NCBI GenBank assembly: GCA_023663655.1
Contig: JAMPGZ010000018.1
Location: 1-50,517 of the forward strand
Direction of reading: 5' to 3'
Length of the DNA: 50,517 nucleotides
From: Lachnospiraceae bacterium
GTDB lineage: Bacteria; Bacteroidota; Bacteroidia; Bacteroidales; Muribaculaceae
Part shown: positions 15,979-25,758 of the stretch, one piece after another
Position numbering within the stretch: position 1 is the stretch's first letter
Layout: each line of letters opens with the position of its first letter
Notes under the pieces: model-generated
The model's input: the letters and a program-made list of their open reading frames with translations, nothing else
What the model was told of the DNA's origin: nothing
Databases searched by the model: none
Made by a program: the position numbers and the translations under genes

Positions 15979-18033
15979 ATGAGTAATCAGAAAGGTAAAA
16001 TTGGGGTAACCACCGAGAATATATTCCCCGTCATTAAAAAGTTTCTATATAGCGACCATGAGATTTTTCTGCGTGAGCTCGTTAGTAATGCTATTGACGC
16101 CACCAATAAGTTGAAGACTCTTTCTTCGTTTGGCGAATTTAAGGGTGAACTTGGCGAGATGAATGTCAAGGTTTCCGTGGATAAGGAAGCCGGCACTCTC
16201 ACTGTGAGCGATCATGGTATAGGAATGACCGCCGATGATATCGATAAATATATCAACCAGATCGCTTTTTCAGGAGCTGAAGAGTTCCTTGCCAAGTACA
16301 AGGATAAGGCAGAGAGTATAATCGGACATTTCGGTCTTGGATTCTATTCTGCATTCATGGTGGCAAAGAAAGTAGAGATACGCACATTGTCATATAAGGA
16401 TGGAGCAGAAGCGGTGAGCTGGGTGTGTGACGGTTCTCCTGAATATGAGATGACCCCTATTGAAAAAGCTGAGCGAGGCACTGACATTATCCTGTATATC
16501 GACGATGAAAACAAGGAGTTCCTTGAACAGTCGCGCATCGACACTCTGTTGAAGAAATATTGCCGTTTCCTTCCGGTGCCTGTAGTATCGGGAAAAGAGC
16601 AGGAGTGGAAAGATGGCAAGTATGTGGATACTGATAAGGACAAAGTTATCAACAACACAGAGCCGGCATGGACCAAGAAACCGGCAGAATTGACCGATGA
16701 GGATTACATGAAGTTCTACCATGAACTTTATCCTGGTCAGGATGATCCTTTGTTCTGGATCCACCTTAATGTGGATTTCCCTTTCACTCTCACCGGTATT
16801 CTTTACTTCCCGAAGATAAAGAACAATATCGATGTGACACGCAATCGCATCCAGCTTTACTGCAATCAGGTGTTTGTGACCGACTCAGTCGAGGGTGTCG
16901 TGCCTGAATTCATGATGCTTATGCAGGGTGTGATCGACTCTCCCGATATTCCTCTGAATGTGTCAAGAAGCTACTTGCAGAGCGACACGGCAGTGAAGAA
17001 AATCTCAACTTACATCACCCGTAAGGTGGCTGATCGCTTGGAAGAGATATTCAAGAACAATCGCGAAGACTTTGAGAAGAAATGGGATGATATAAAGATA
17101 TTCATTGAATATGGTATGCTTACTGATGAAAAGTTCTGTGAGCGTGCCATGAAGTTCGTGCTTCTAAAGGATACCGACGGCAAGTACTACACCCTTGATG
17201 AATACAAGACTTTGATTGAGGCTAACCAGACCAATAAGGATGGCGATATAATTTATCTCTACACCACCGACAAGGTAGCGCAGTACAATTATATCCATAA
17301 TGCCACCGACAAGGGTTACAGCGTGCTTGTGATGGATGGACAGCTTGACAACCACTTCATAGGACTGCTGGAACAGAAACTTCAGAAGTCTCATTTTGTG
17401 CGTGTGGATTCCGATATTATCGAGAATCTTATCAGCAAGGATGATAAGAAGGTTGCCGATCTTGACGCTAAGCAGCGTAATATCATGACCACTCTGTTCA
17501 AATCGCAGATTCCTGCTGTGGAGAAGGCTGAATTCCTTGTCTCTTTTGAAGCGTTGTCATCAACAGCCGCTCCGGTGATGATAACTCAAAACGAGTATAT
17601 GCGACGCATGAAGGATATGGCGGCGATGCAGCCGGGTATGTCATTCTATGGCGAGCTGCCTGACAGCTATAATCTGATTGTGAACACCGAACACACATTG
17701 ATTAAGGAGATTCGCGATGCCGCCGATGCCTCTATTGGAGCATCTGTCAATCCGGTGAGCGAGGAGATTGAGAAAAAGAATGCTGAAATCACAGCTATCC
17801 GTGAAGCCGCCAAGGATGGGAAGATGAGTGATGAGGATTCCAAGAAGACTTCCGACCTTGAGGCTGAGGTCAACAAGTTACGTGCTGATGAAACTAAAAT
17901 CATCAGTGACTATGCGGCAGGACAGCCCAAGGTGAAACAGCTTATCGATTTGGCTCTTCTGGGCAACGGATTGCTGAAAGGACATGACCTTACCCAGTTC
18001 CTGAATCGTTCCTACGAGCTGCTGGGCAAGTAG
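15979..18033 (+). CDS. htpG: Molecular chaperone HtpG (Hsp90)
   Basis: 684 aa from the ATG at 15979 (MSNQKGKIGVTTENIFPVI); an in-frame start at 15946 gives an unlikely N-terminal extension. The GHKL ATPase motifs are all visible: ELVSNAIDA, DHGIGMTADDI, GHFGLGFYSAFMVA and GTDIILYI. The middle domain contains RNRIQLYCNQVFV and the catalytic-loop Arg in LNVSRSYLQ. The C-terminal dimerisation domain ends LLGNGLLKGHDL...FLNRSYELL. It is an ATP-driven cytosolic chaperone. A TAATTTTG box at 15874-15881 could be its -7 element but has no good -33 partner; heat-shock control cannot be judged here. Confidence 0.97.
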   Translation: MSNQKGKIGVTTENIFPVIKKFLYSDHEIFLRELVSNAIDATNKLKTLSSFGEFKGELGEMNVKVSVDKEAGTLTVSDHGIGMTADDIDKYINQIAFSGAEEFLAKYKDKAESIIGHFGLGFYSAFMVAKKVEIRTLSYKDGAEAVSWVCDGSPEYEMTPIEKAERGTDIILYIDDENKEFLEQSRIDTLLKKYCRFLPVPVVSGKEQEWKDGKYVDTDKDKVINNTEPAWTKKPAELTDEDYMKFYHELYPGQDDPLFWIHLNVDFPFTLTGILYFPKIKNNIDVTRNRIQLYCNQVFVTDSVEGVVPEFMMLMQGVIDSPDIPLNVSRSYLQSDTAVKKISTYITRKVADRLEEIFKNNREDFEKKWDDIKIFIEYGMLTDEKFCERAMKFVLLKDTDGKYYTLDEYKTLIEANQTNKDGDIIYLYTTDKVAQYNYIHNATDKGYSVLVMDGQLDNHFIGLLEQKLQKSHFVRVDSDIIENLISKDDKKVADLDAKQRNIMTTLFKSQIPAVEKAEFLVSFEALSSTAAPVMITQNEYMRRMKDMAAMQPGMSFYGELPDSYNLIVNTEHTLIKEIRDAADASIGASVNPVSEEIEKKNAEITAIREAAKDGKMSDEDSKKTSDLEAEVNKLRADETKIISDYAAGQPKVKQLIDLALLGNGLLKGHDLTQFLNRSYELLGK

Positions 18034-18081
18034 AAAATAAGCGGTAAGATAATATAATCTTCCGGGATAATTGAAACGGAA

Positions 18082-18114
18082 GGGCGTGTTGAAGGTATTC
18101 GGCACGTCCTTTTT
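18082..18114 (+). terminator. Terminator downstream of htpG
   Basis: A 7-bp stem with one G-T pair (18082-18088 with 18103-18109) is followed by five T residues. It begins about 50 nt after the htpG stop. Confidence 0.7.
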
Positions 18115-18279
18115 CCGTATAAGAGCTTTCCCTAAATGAAGTTAAAAGTGTTCTGAAATCACATAATCTATTGTAGGAAAACGGGATTATTGCTAATTTA
18201 GCGAAACAACGGTGTAATTGGACTGATGATTACGATTGTGCATTAATAGGTAATCATCAACAGCATTGGAAAAGATGTT

Positions 18280-19170
18280 ATGAAATGTAATTTTGCTAAA
18301 TTGGTAAACGGACTCCTCCTGCTATTGCTCACAGCAGGATGTGATGCCTTTGAGTCTCATCCTTATTCGACAAAGATAGAGGGTAAGAGGAATATAAACA
18401 CGGTAAATTCCGAGAGGATAGAAAAGATGAACCTTGTCCCTCCCTTTAAGTTTGCGTTCATTTCCGATACACAGGGGATGCTCGATGACACCAATGATGC
18501 CATGAAGGCGATAAAAAAGATGACCGGCATCCAATTTATGATTCATGGAGGAGATCAAACGGATTTCGGCGTGATAAAGGAGTTTGTGTGGAGCCGTAAT
18601 GTCATGGAGCGTTCCGGACTCCCTTTTGTCTCGGTGATCGGAAATCATGACTGTCTTGGAAACGGTGACGATGTCTTTGCCTATATATATGGTCCGGAAA
18701 ATTTTTCATTCAATGCCGGGGGAATGCATTTTGTGTGTCTTAACACGGTCGCTCTTGAATATGATTATTCACATCCTGTTCCTGACTTTAATTTCATTGA
18801 AGAGGATATAAGGAGGGTGGATTCATTGAATCGTATTTATCCTGACAGCATCACCCACACGGTTGTGGCAATGCACGCTTGTCCTTATGATCTCCAGTTT
18901 AATAACAACGTGGCGAAGCCGTTCAATAATTATATACTGATGTATCCCGGCATGGGCGAGGATGACAGCACTATAACAGCAGAGGGGCATCCGCAGTCAG
19001 GTAGCCGCTCACGTGCGTTTTGCATATACGGACATAAGCACAGTTATTCGATCGACGATATTTATGACAATGGAGTGCTTTATTATCGTTGTCCCGACAT
19101 AGGGAAAAGGTCGTTTCTTGTTTTTACAATAACGGATGAGGGCTATGAATTTGAAAAAGTGGACTATTGA
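18280..19170 (+). CDS. Calcineurin-like metallophosphoesterase lipoprotein
   Basis: 296 aa. The N-terminus is a lipoprotein signal with lipobox LTAG-Cys21. The metallophosphoesterase motifs follow in order: SDTQ (62-65), GGDQTD (90-95), GNHD (121-124), a metal-ligand His in AMHACPY, and GHKH near residue 250. In the first motif (normally D-x-H) the His is replaced by Gln65, which may alter metal use or activity. It is predicted to act at the outer membrane or periplasm on an unknown phospho-ester. Its 3' end overlaps the next gene by 26 nt, so the two are probably a functional pair. Confidence 0.88.
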   Translation: MKCNFAKLVNGLLLLLLTAGCDAFESHPYSTKIEGKRNINTVNSERIEKMNLVPPFKFAFISDTQGMLDDTNDAMKAIKKMTGIQFMIHGGDQTDFGVIKEFVWSRNVMERSGLPFVSVIGNHDCLGNGDDVFAYIYGPENFSFNAGGMHFVCLNTVALEYDYSHPVPDFNFIEEDIRRVDSLNRIYPDSITHTVVAMHACPYDLQFNNNVAKPFNNYILMYPGMGEDDSTITAEGHPQSGSRSRAFCIYGHKHSYSIDDIYDNGVLYYRCPDIGKRSFLVFTITDEGYEFEKVDY

Positions 19171-19870
19171 TTCTGTTTCGCACAGGTTTGTCGCATTGTT
19201 TTTTGCCGTGGTGTTTCTGTCAGCGTCGAAAGTCTGCCCGCAGGAAGCTGTCGTTGATTCCGTGACTTGTCATGTCGACTTGACTGAGCAGGCGGAACCT
19301 GTGTCGGAAAGTAAATATGAACAGAGATTAAGGCGGCATCAATCTTGGGTGCAAAAGATGATTCCTGATATTCTCGTGTTTCAATATGCCGGAGGAATAG
19401 GAACCTACAATCTCGGTGTGGGATGGGATTACGGCAAGCATGACAGGTGGGAGACTCATTTCCTCGTAGGGTTTATACCCTCGCGATATAATCTGAACCA
19501 TTATTGGACCACCACGTTGCGTGAATGCTATGTGCCATGGAGAGTGGATGTGAATCCATATATAAGGATGCAGCCGCTTGTGGTGCAGTTGTCGATAAAC
19601 TCGATTCTGCATGGCGATTTCTGGGCGTCGGAACCTGACAGGTATCCTCACGGTTACTACAGTTTTTCAAGTCGAGTGAGATTTCATCTCGGGTTGGGAC
19701 AACGGTTCACATATAAGATTCCTCAAGAAAAGCGCTATCTGAGCCGTGAGGTGTCGCTTTATTATGAAGTTTCCACCTGTGATCTTTATGTGAGGCAAAA
19801 AATAAGGAATCGCTCAATACCGCTTCGCGATATAGTTATATTGTCAGTAGGAGCTATCTGGAAGATTTAG
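19145..19870 (+). CDS. Conserved outer-membrane beta-barrel-like protein
   Basis: 241 aa from the ATG at 19145; an ATG at 19136 is also possible and adds three residues. A signal peptide-like hydrophobic stretch (about residues 14-35) is followed by alternating aromatic strands such as YNLGVGWDYG, WETHFLVGFIP, YSFSSRVRFHLGLGQ and a final VILSVGAIWKI strand ending near the C-terminus, as in small outer-membrane barrels. I recall similar uncharacterised proteins in Bacteroides but know no function. It overlaps the phosphoesterase lipoprotein gene, which suggests joint action at the outer membrane. Confidence 0.7.
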   Translation: MNLKKWTIDSVSHRFVALFFAVVFLSASKVCPQEAVVDSVTCHVDLTEQAEPVSESKYEQRLRRHQSWVQKMIPDILVFQYAGGIGTYNLGVGWDYGKHDRWETHFLVGFIPSRYNLNHYWTTTLRECYVPWRVDVNPYIRMQPLVVQLSINSILHGDFWASEPDRYPHGYYSFSSRVRFHLGLGQRFTYKIPQEKRYLSREVSLYYEVSTCDLYVRQKIRNRSIPLRDIVILSVGAIWKI

Positions 19871-19895
19871 AGTCATGATGCAATGCGAGTATAAA

Positions 19896-19924
19896 ACAAA
19901 AGCCCGGAAAATCCGGGCTTTTGT
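19896..19924. terminator. Bidirectional terminator
   Basis: A perfect 13-bp stem (19896-19908 with 19912-19924) encloses the loop AAA. It lies between the convergent barrel gene and the M49 peptidase gene and has A-rich and T-rich flanks, so it probably serves both. Confidence 0.9.
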
Positions 19925-19937
19925 TGATTTATTGAGA

Positions 19938-21944
19938 TTAATCGGTGAGTGGAGAGTAGTCGCGAGAGTAGCGAAGCATCTGCGGAGCGTATCCTTCGTC
20001 ATAGGATATTGTTACATCGGTGACATTGCCTTGGTTGTCCTTTACAAGCGAGTAGACCGGATTCACAAATCCCTTGTAGGGAGCGATATTAAGGTGTGCG
20101 TATCGGTCAAGCACTTCCTTGTGGATGGCGGGATCTACCTTCACGGCGTATTTTTCAACGAGGTCTCGACCGGCTTCGTAGTCGCCTTCGCTCTTTATGC
20201 GCTGAATCTCGCCAAGGAGTTCGCCAAAGAGTTTGCGAAGCGCGGGATAATCGTTGATGCGGATGTAAGTTTTGCCGTTGTTCTTCACATACTCGATGAC
20301 ATTTGCATCTTTTCCGTGTTCATACGCCCATTCCGAGATGAGTTTGCGGTTGCGCATGTGTGCTTCCTCAACATCCTTGCCGGGTTCAATACGCATAAGC
20401 TGGGTCATGAGCCCGTTGAGGATATACTTGTAGTACTCGGCTTTGTATGCGTCAGGATTGTCAAGCAGTCCCAACTCGATCAACTTGGGATCGGCGAGGT
20501 AGTAGAGAGCGAACAGGTCGGCACGAGCTTCTTCAAGAGTAGATCCGTGGGCTTTGAGCGCGTCAGGGTCTACACCGGGGAGAATTTTACCAGATCCGTG
20601 TCCGAGACATTCATGAAGGTCGGTGTGCAGATTATCGGTTATGAACAGATAGTCATCAAGCAATTTTCCGGTTTCTGCGTCGATTACAAATTCTTCATTG
20701 AATCCGTTGCCATGCGATGCTTCATCGTATGCTTGGGTGATGTTTTCAAGTGTCACAGACTTTGATCCGTGTGATGCTCTGATCCAGTTGGCATTGGGCA
20801 GATTGATGCCGATAGGGGTTGCCGGGTATGAATCGCCGGCGAGAATTGCCGCAGTGATGACCTTAGCCGAAACGCCTTTTACTTTGTCTTTGCGGAATGC
20901 CGGATTGATGGGGCTGTGGTCTTCAAACCACTGTGCGTTGGCGCTTAATTTTTCAGTGCGTGATGACGCTTCGTTGTTCTTGAAGTTCACGATCGATTCC
21001 CAAGAGCCGGTCATGCCCAGCGGGTCATCGTAGGATTCGATGAATCCGTTGATGAAGTCTACACGTGCGTTGGTTTCATCAGCCCAAAGGATTGAATATT
21101 CATCAAAGGTTTTCAGATCGCCGGTGGTGTAATATTCAATCAGCTTGTCCATATAAGCCTTCTGAGCCGGGTTTTCGGCATATCGCGACGCTTCTTTCAG
21201 CTCGTTGACTATGCGAGAGATTGCATCGGAATAAAGGCCGCCTATTTTATAGGGCTGTTCCACTACTTTTCCGTTGAGCTTGACCTTGCGGGTGTTAAGT
21301 CCGTAGGAGATGGGGGTGAGATCGGTGGTGTCCTTCAGTGCTGCGTAATATGCTTCTACTTCGGGTTGGGTAACGCCTTCATATATGTTGGTGGCGGATG
21401 TGAGGATGAGATCCTGTCCTTCTGCCTGATTCACTTTTTTAGGCATGAACGCGGGATCGAATATCACCGACATGAGAGTGTCGATGTTTGTCGGCTGTTT
21501 TGCTTTAGGGAGTTTTGCCACTTGCTCGCGAAGGAATGTCTCGGAAAATTCGGGGGTGAATTTATCCATTGAATAATGGTGGTGGATTCCGTTGGCAAAC
21601 CACACTTGCTTCAGGTATTTTTCAAAAGCCTTGAAATCTTTGCCGTTTCTGTCGCCTGAAAAGTTCTGATATACATTTTCAAGCATCGTGCGTAGCGCAA
21701 GATTATACTTGTTGTTTTGATCCCAAAGGATGTCTCTACCGGCAAGTGCCGCTTCATTGAGATGGTAGATGAGGAGTTTCTGGTTGAGTGGTAGGTTTTC
21801 AAAGTCAGGCACCTTGTAGCGGAGCACTTCTATGTCGGCAAAACGGTCGACCACGTAATTGAAATCGTTGTCAGAAGCCATTATTGTAGATGTTGATGCG
21901 GCGACAATTAAGAGTCCTGTCGCCAGATTGTTAATCAGATTCAT
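19938..21944 (-). CDS. Dipeptidyl-peptidase III family (M49) zinc peptidase, secreted
   Basis: 668 aa with an N-terminal signal-like segment (about residues 3-23, ending ATSTIMA-type). M49 peptidases remove dipeptides from N-termini. The hexapeptide zinc motif HECLGH is at residues 444-449 and the second motif EEARAD at 471-476, matching the family's HExxGH and EExRAE/D. Databases sometimes call Bacteroidota members dihydrofolate reductase, which the sequence does not support. The protein is the last gene of the dxr-rseP-rlmI-like operon, 22 nt after the preceding stop. An extracytoplasmic role in peptide scavenging is likely but inferred. Confidence 0.9.
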   Translation of the reverse strand: MNLINNLATGLLIVAASTSTIMASDNDFNYVVDRFADIEVLRYKVPDFENLPLNQKLLIYHLNEAALAGRDILWDQNNKYNLALRTMLENVYQNFSGDRNGKDFKAFEKYLKQVWFANGIHHHYSMDKFTPEFSETFLREQVAKLPKAKQPTNIDTLMSVIFDPAFMPKKVNQAEGQDLILTSATNIYEGVTQPEVEAYYAALKDTTDLTPISYGLNTRKVKLNGKVVEQPYKIGGLYSDAISRIVNELKEASRYAENPAQKAYMDKLIEYYTTGDLKTFDEYSILWADETNARVDFINGFIESYDDPLGMTGSWESIVNFKNNEASSRTEKLSANAQWFEDHSPINPAFRKDKVKGVSAKVITAAILAGDSYPATPIGINLPNANWIRASHGSKSVTLENITQAYDEASHGNGFNEEFVIDAETGKLLDDYLFITDNLHTDLHECLGHGSGKILPGVDPDALKAHGSTLEEARADLFALYYLADPKLIELGLLDNPDAYKAEYYKYILNGLMTQLMRIEPGKDVEEAHMRNRKLISEWAYEHGKDANVIEYVKNNGKTYIRINDYPALRKLFGELLGEIQRIKSEGDYEAGRDLVEKYAVKVDPAIHKEVLDRYAHLNIAPYKGFVNPVYSLVKDNQGNVTDVTISYDEGYAPQMLRYSRDYSPLTD

Positions 21945-21966
21945 TATATAAATAGGTGTTGGGTGG

Positions 21967-23148
21967 TTATTCTACATATAATATAAGTCCCTTTAGATAT
22001 TCACCTTCGGGATGATAGATGTTGACCGGATGGTCGGCAGGCTGGGTGAGCTGGTGGAGTATGCGTACTTTTCGACGGCTTTGAGCAGCCGCAGAGAATA
22101 CGGCAAGACGGAATTGCTCGCGGTTCACTGCCTGGGAGCAGGAGAATGTGAACAATATTCCTCCGGGTGCAATCTTTTCAAAAGCCTTGGCATTGAGCTT
22201 GCGGTAGCCTATGAGGGCGTTGCGAAGCGCGCTGCGGTGCTTGGCAAATGCCGGCGGGTCGAGGATGATGAGATCATAGGAGGTCTCCATTGAAGAGAGA
22301 AATTTGAATGCGTCTTCGGCGTATGACGTGTGTCGCTTGTCGTCGGGGAAGTTGATAGCGACATTTGCATCGGTAAGAGCGATGGCTTTAGCCGAACTGT
22401 CGACCGAATGCACGAGATTGGCGCCTCCGCGAAGAGCATATACTGAAAATCCGCCTGTGTAGCAGAACATATTCAGAACATTCCGGCCGCATGAATATTT
22501 TTCGAGCAGGCTGCGGTTGTCGCGTTGATCCACGAAAAATCCGGTCTTTTGTCCTTTCAGCCAGTCCACATGAAATTTCAGCCCGTTTTCCACTGCGATG
22601 TTGGTGGAATATTTGCCTATTATGTAATCATTGTGAGGGTCGAGCTGAGCCTTGAACGGCAGGGTGGTTTCCGACTTGTAATATACATTTTTGATGCCTG
22701 CGTCGGGGAGGTTGACCAAAGCGTTGGCTATTATATCGCGGGCGAAATGCATACCCGGGGAGTGAGCCTGCACTACGGCGGTGTCACCGTATATGTCGAC
22801 AACGAGTCCCGGCAGGAAGTCGCCTTCGCCATGAACAAGCCTATAGGCATTGTTGACCGGAGAGGATAACTTCAGAGCTTTTCTCACATTGTAAGCTTCC
22901 GCCAGGCGGCGAGAATAGAACTCTTCGTCGACCGAGCTTTCTCCCCATGCGAGTATCCTGACTGTTATGCTGCCTATCTGATAATGTCCTGTTCCAATGA
23001 CGCGTCCGTCGTGGGACACTACGCTCACCAGATCGCCCTCTTCGATGTCGGAAGGCTGTGAGGCTACAGCGCCGGAAAATACCCAAGGGTGGAATCTTTC
23101 AAGAGATTCTTCTTTCCCTTTCCGTAGTTTTATAACGGGATAATTCAT
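21967..23148 (-). CDS. Class I SAM-dependent rRNA methyltransferase, RlmI-like
   Basis: 393 aa from the ATG at 23148 (MNYPVIKLRKGKEESL); an upstream start at 23199 would overlap rseP. An N-terminal PUA domain (about residues 3-80, with RFHPWVFSGAV) is followed by an EEHUD-like segment and a Rossmann methyltransferase domain with VLNMFCYTGGFSVYA (SAM motif I), LIILDPPAFAKH (motif IV), and FTFSCSQAV with the catalytic Cys of m5C enzymes. The E. coli homologue RlmI methylates C1962 of 23S rRNA. The target here is likely the same, but this is by family only. Confidence 0.9.
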   Translation of the reverse strand: MNYPVIKLRKGKEESLERFHPWVFSGAVASQPSDIEEGDLVSVVSHDGRVIGTGHYQIGSITVRILAWGESSVDEEFYSRRLAEAYNVRKALKLSSPVNNAYRLVHGEGDFLPGLVVDIYGDTAVVQAHSPGMHFARDIIANALVNLPDAGIKNVYYKSETTLPFKAQLDPHNDYIIGKYSTNIAVENGLKFHVDWLKGQKTGFFVDQRDNRSLLEKYSCGRNVLNMFCYTGGFSVYALRGGANLVHSVDSSAKAIALTDANVAINFPDDKRHTSYAEDAFKFLSSMETSYDLIILDPPAFAKHRSALRNALIGYRKLNAKAFEKIAPGGILFTFSCSQAVNREQFRLAVFSAAAQSRRKVRILHQLTQPADHPVNIYHPEGEYLKGLILYVE

Positions 23149-23158
23149 AATCAGAATG

Positions 23159-24517
23159 TTATTTGAATATAAAGCGGTAAATATCGTTGCCGTTGGCATA
23201 TAGCAACAGCAGTATCAGGAACGCCATTCCGGCAACCTGCATATATTCCATGAATTTTTCACTCGGTTTGCGGCGTGATATGATCTCGTAGAGCAGGAAC
23301 ATTATGTGTCCGCCGTCAAGCGCAGGTATCGGAAGAATGTTCATGAATGCGAGTGCTACTGACAGGAATGCGGTTATTTCCCAAAATGAGAGCCAATTCC
23401 ATCGTTCCGGGAACATGCTTCCTATGGCTCCGAAGCCGCCGAGGCTTTTCGCTCCCTCGGCAGTGGCTACGTATTTCATGGAGCTTACGTAGGAGACGAG
23501 GCGGTTGGTGCCGATTTCCCAGCCTTTGGGGATGGATTGGAAAAATGTGTAGTGGCGAGTTACCACAGGATATATGTCGGTGATTGGCTTCAGGGTGATA
23601 CCTATCTTTCCTGCATCGTTGATCTTTATGGGGAGTGTGGCGATGCTGCCGTCACGCTCCACTGTGAGTCCTGCGTTCTTGCCTGCGCGTTTTGACAACT
23701 CGGCAACAAATTCAGTGTATGACGGCGTTGAAGTCGTGTCTACTTTTATGATTCGGTCACCGGGAAGCAGTCCGGCTTCATCGGCGGGCTCGCCATTTAC
23801 CACGCCGGCTACGAAAACCGGCACTCTGTAGGTGAAGAATCCTTTGTCGTCATTCAGCCGGAAGATGAAATTTTCGGGTATGGGGATGTTTATCGTGTCC
23901 TTGTGGTTGCGCAGCACTGTAACGGTATCGGCTTCAATCATGTCGAGGAGGTAATCGCCGTTGGTCATGTCGAGCTTGTGTCCGTCGGCAAATAGCGGAA
24001 TGTCGCCGTCGCGGAATCCTGCGGCTTTAGCGGCTTCCACATAGTCCATTCCTTCGTAGGCTTCTTCGACCGGGATATATTTTTCTCCCCAGTGCCAAGC
24101 GATTCCTGCATAGATGAGTATTGCCAACACGAAATTCATGAGAACTCCCGCTACCATCACCAGAAGGCGTTGGTATGCCGGTTTTGACCTGAATTCCCAC
24201 GGTTGTGCCGGTTTTGCCATCTGCTCCTTGTCCATTGACTCGTCGATCATTCCGGCAATTTTCACATAGCCTCCGAGCGGAAGCCAGCCTATACCGTATT
24301 CAGTGTCGCGCCATGTTGCCCTGTCGGAATCGGCTTGTTTATCCGATTTTTTAGGTTTGTATTTGAACAGGGAGAACCAAGGGTCGAAAAACAGATAGAA
24401 TTTTTCGACTTTTATACCGAACATTCGGGCGAATATGTAGTGCCCAAATTCGTGTATTATGACAAGCAATGCTAATGCTGCGACTAATTGTGCGGCTTTG
24501 ATGAGAAATGTTTCCAT
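23159..24517 (-). CDS. rseP: RIP metalloprotease RseP (site-2 protease, M50)
   Basis: 452 aa. This intramembrane zinc protease cleaves anti-sigma factors and other membrane stubs. The zinc motif HEFGHY is at residues 22-27 in the first membrane helix. The third ligand is in NILPIPALDGGH close to the C-terminus. A periplasmic PDZ region sits between (about 220-290, with GLLPGDRIIKV). Four membrane helices are visible. It follows dxr by 21 nt, the common dxr-rseP arrangement. Its anti-sigma substrate is not in this window. Confidence 0.95.
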   Translation of the reverse strand: METFLIKAAQLVAALALLVIIHEFGHYIFARMFGIKVEKFYLFFDPWFSLFKYKPKKSDKQADSDRATWRDTEYGIGWLPLGGYVKIAGMIDESMDKEQMAKPAQPWEFRSKPAYQRLLVMVAGVLMNFVLAILIYAGIAWHWGEKYIPVEEAYEGMDYVEAAKAAGFRDGDIPLFADGHKLDMTNGDYLLDMIEADTVTVLRNHKDTINIPIPENFIFRLNDDKGFFTYRVPVFVAGVVNGEPADEAGLLPGDRIIKVDTTSTPSYTEFVAELSKRAGKNAGLTVERDGSIATLPIKINDAGKIGITLKPITDIYPVVTRHYTFFQSIPKGWEIGTNRLVSYVSSMKYVATAEGAKSLGGFGAIGSMFPERWNWLSFWEITAFLSVALAFMNILPIPALDGGHIMFLLYEIISRRKPSEKFMEYMQVAGMAFLILLLLYANGNDIYRFIFK

Positions 24518-24538
24518 TTGTTGTTATCCGGATGTTTT

Positions 24539-25699
24539 TTAGATTGTAGTTATTATTGATTCGACATAGCGGCGTGTCTCGGAATTGGTCGCCACATAGT
24601 CTTCATAAGACGGATTCTGGATGTAGGGCATTTTTTCAAGAGCAGATTCGATGAGGCGCTGTATGTCGGTGAAGCCGATGCGTTCATGTAGGAATGCTGC
24701 TACTGCGATTTCGTTTGCCGCGTTGATCACGCAAGCCACATTTCCGCCGCGGTCAAGCGCGTGATAGGCGAGGTTGAGCAGAGGGAACCGCTCAGTGTCG
24801 GGCTCAAAGAATTCAAGGCGGGAATAGTCGCTTATCGATAGTCCCCGCTGTTCAGTGGGTAGACGGCTCGCATCGCCTAAAGCGTAGCTGATGGGGATTC
24901 TCATGTCGGGCACCCCTAATTGCGCTTTTACGGCGCCATCGACAAATTCCACCATTGAGTGTATGATTGATTGAGGATGTACGACGGCTTTTATTTTGGA
25001 TTGCGGCACGTCGAAGAGCCAACGAGCCTCGATGATCTCAAACGCCTTGTTGAGCATTGTCGCGGAGTCGATTGTGATTTTTGCTCCCATAGCCCAGTTG
25101 GGATGCTTGAGGGCATCCTTCACGGTCACGTTGCGCAGTTCGTCGCGGCTTTTGCATCGGAATGGTCCTCCGGAAGCTGTGATCAACAGCCTCTTTATGT
25201 CGTTGCGGTCCTCGCCAACCAAAGACTGGTAGATGGCGGAATGTTCGGAGTCAATAGGCAGAATGGTGGATTGTGATTCTTTTAGCCGTGAAGTCACAAG
25301 CTCGCCTGCAACGACGAGAGTCTCCTTATTGGCAAGGGCAATCCTGCGGTTGGATTTGATGGCTCTCAGTGTGGGTTCAAGTCCGCTATAACCTACAGTC
25401 GCTATGACGGCAAGGTCGTAGGGTTCCTCTTCCATTGCGTCGGCTATCGCGGCACTTCCGGCTGCTGTGCGTATGCCGAGCGGCGACAGTGCGTCATGAA
25501 GTTCGCTGTACAGAGATGTGTCGGCGATTATCGCGATATCCGGTTTGAATCGGATTGCTTGTTCAATTAATAGCTTCACATTATGACCGGCTGCGAGCAG
25601 GTGGACTCTGAACCGGTCGGGATATTCAGTGACGATTTCAAGGGTCTGCACTCCGATTGAGCCGGTGCTTCCTATCAAGGCGATTTGCTTCTGTGTCAT
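24539..25699 (-). CDS. dxr: 1-deoxy-D-xylulose 5-phosphate reductoisomerase
   Basis: 386 aa. It makes 2-C-methyl-D-erythritol 4-phosphate, the first committed step of the MEP isoprenoid pathway, using NADPH. The nucleotide-binding start ALIGSTGSIGVQTL is at residues 7-20. The metal/substrate residues are in LPIDSEHSAIYQ and TASGGPFR, and the flexible loop region contains HPNWAMGAKITIDSATMLNK. It heads the rseP-containing operon. A minus-strand -7 box (TAAATTTG, 25727-25720) lies about 20 nt before the ATG. Confidence 0.96.
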   Translation of the reverse strand: MTQKQIALIGSTGSIGVQTLEIVTEYPDRFRVHLLAAGHNVKLLIEQAIRFKPDIAIIADTSLYSELHDALSPLGIRTAAGSAAIADAMEEEPYDLAVIATVGYSGLEPTLRAIKSNRRIALANKETLVVAGELVTSRLKESQSTILPIDSEHSAIYQSLVGEDRNDIKRLLITASGGPFRCKSRDELRNVTVKDALKHPNWAMGAKITIDSATMLNKAFEIIEARWLFDVPQSKIKAVVHPQSIIHSMVEFVDGAVKAQLGVPDMRIPISYALGDASRLPTEQRGLSISDYSRLEFFEPDTERFPLLNLAYHALDRGGNVACVINAANEIAVAAFLHERIGFTDIQRLIESALEKMPYIQNPSYEDYVATNSETRRYVESIITTI

Positions 25700-25758
25700 T
25701 GGTCTGTTTAAAAGTTATGCAAATTTAATCCAAATTCGCCTATAATAAAAGAGGTGTA

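Noticed and set aside
19875-20765. Plus-strand frame of 296 codons
   Set aside because: It lies opposite the M49 peptidase gene, which has clear zinc motifs; the frame is a shadow of that codon pattern.
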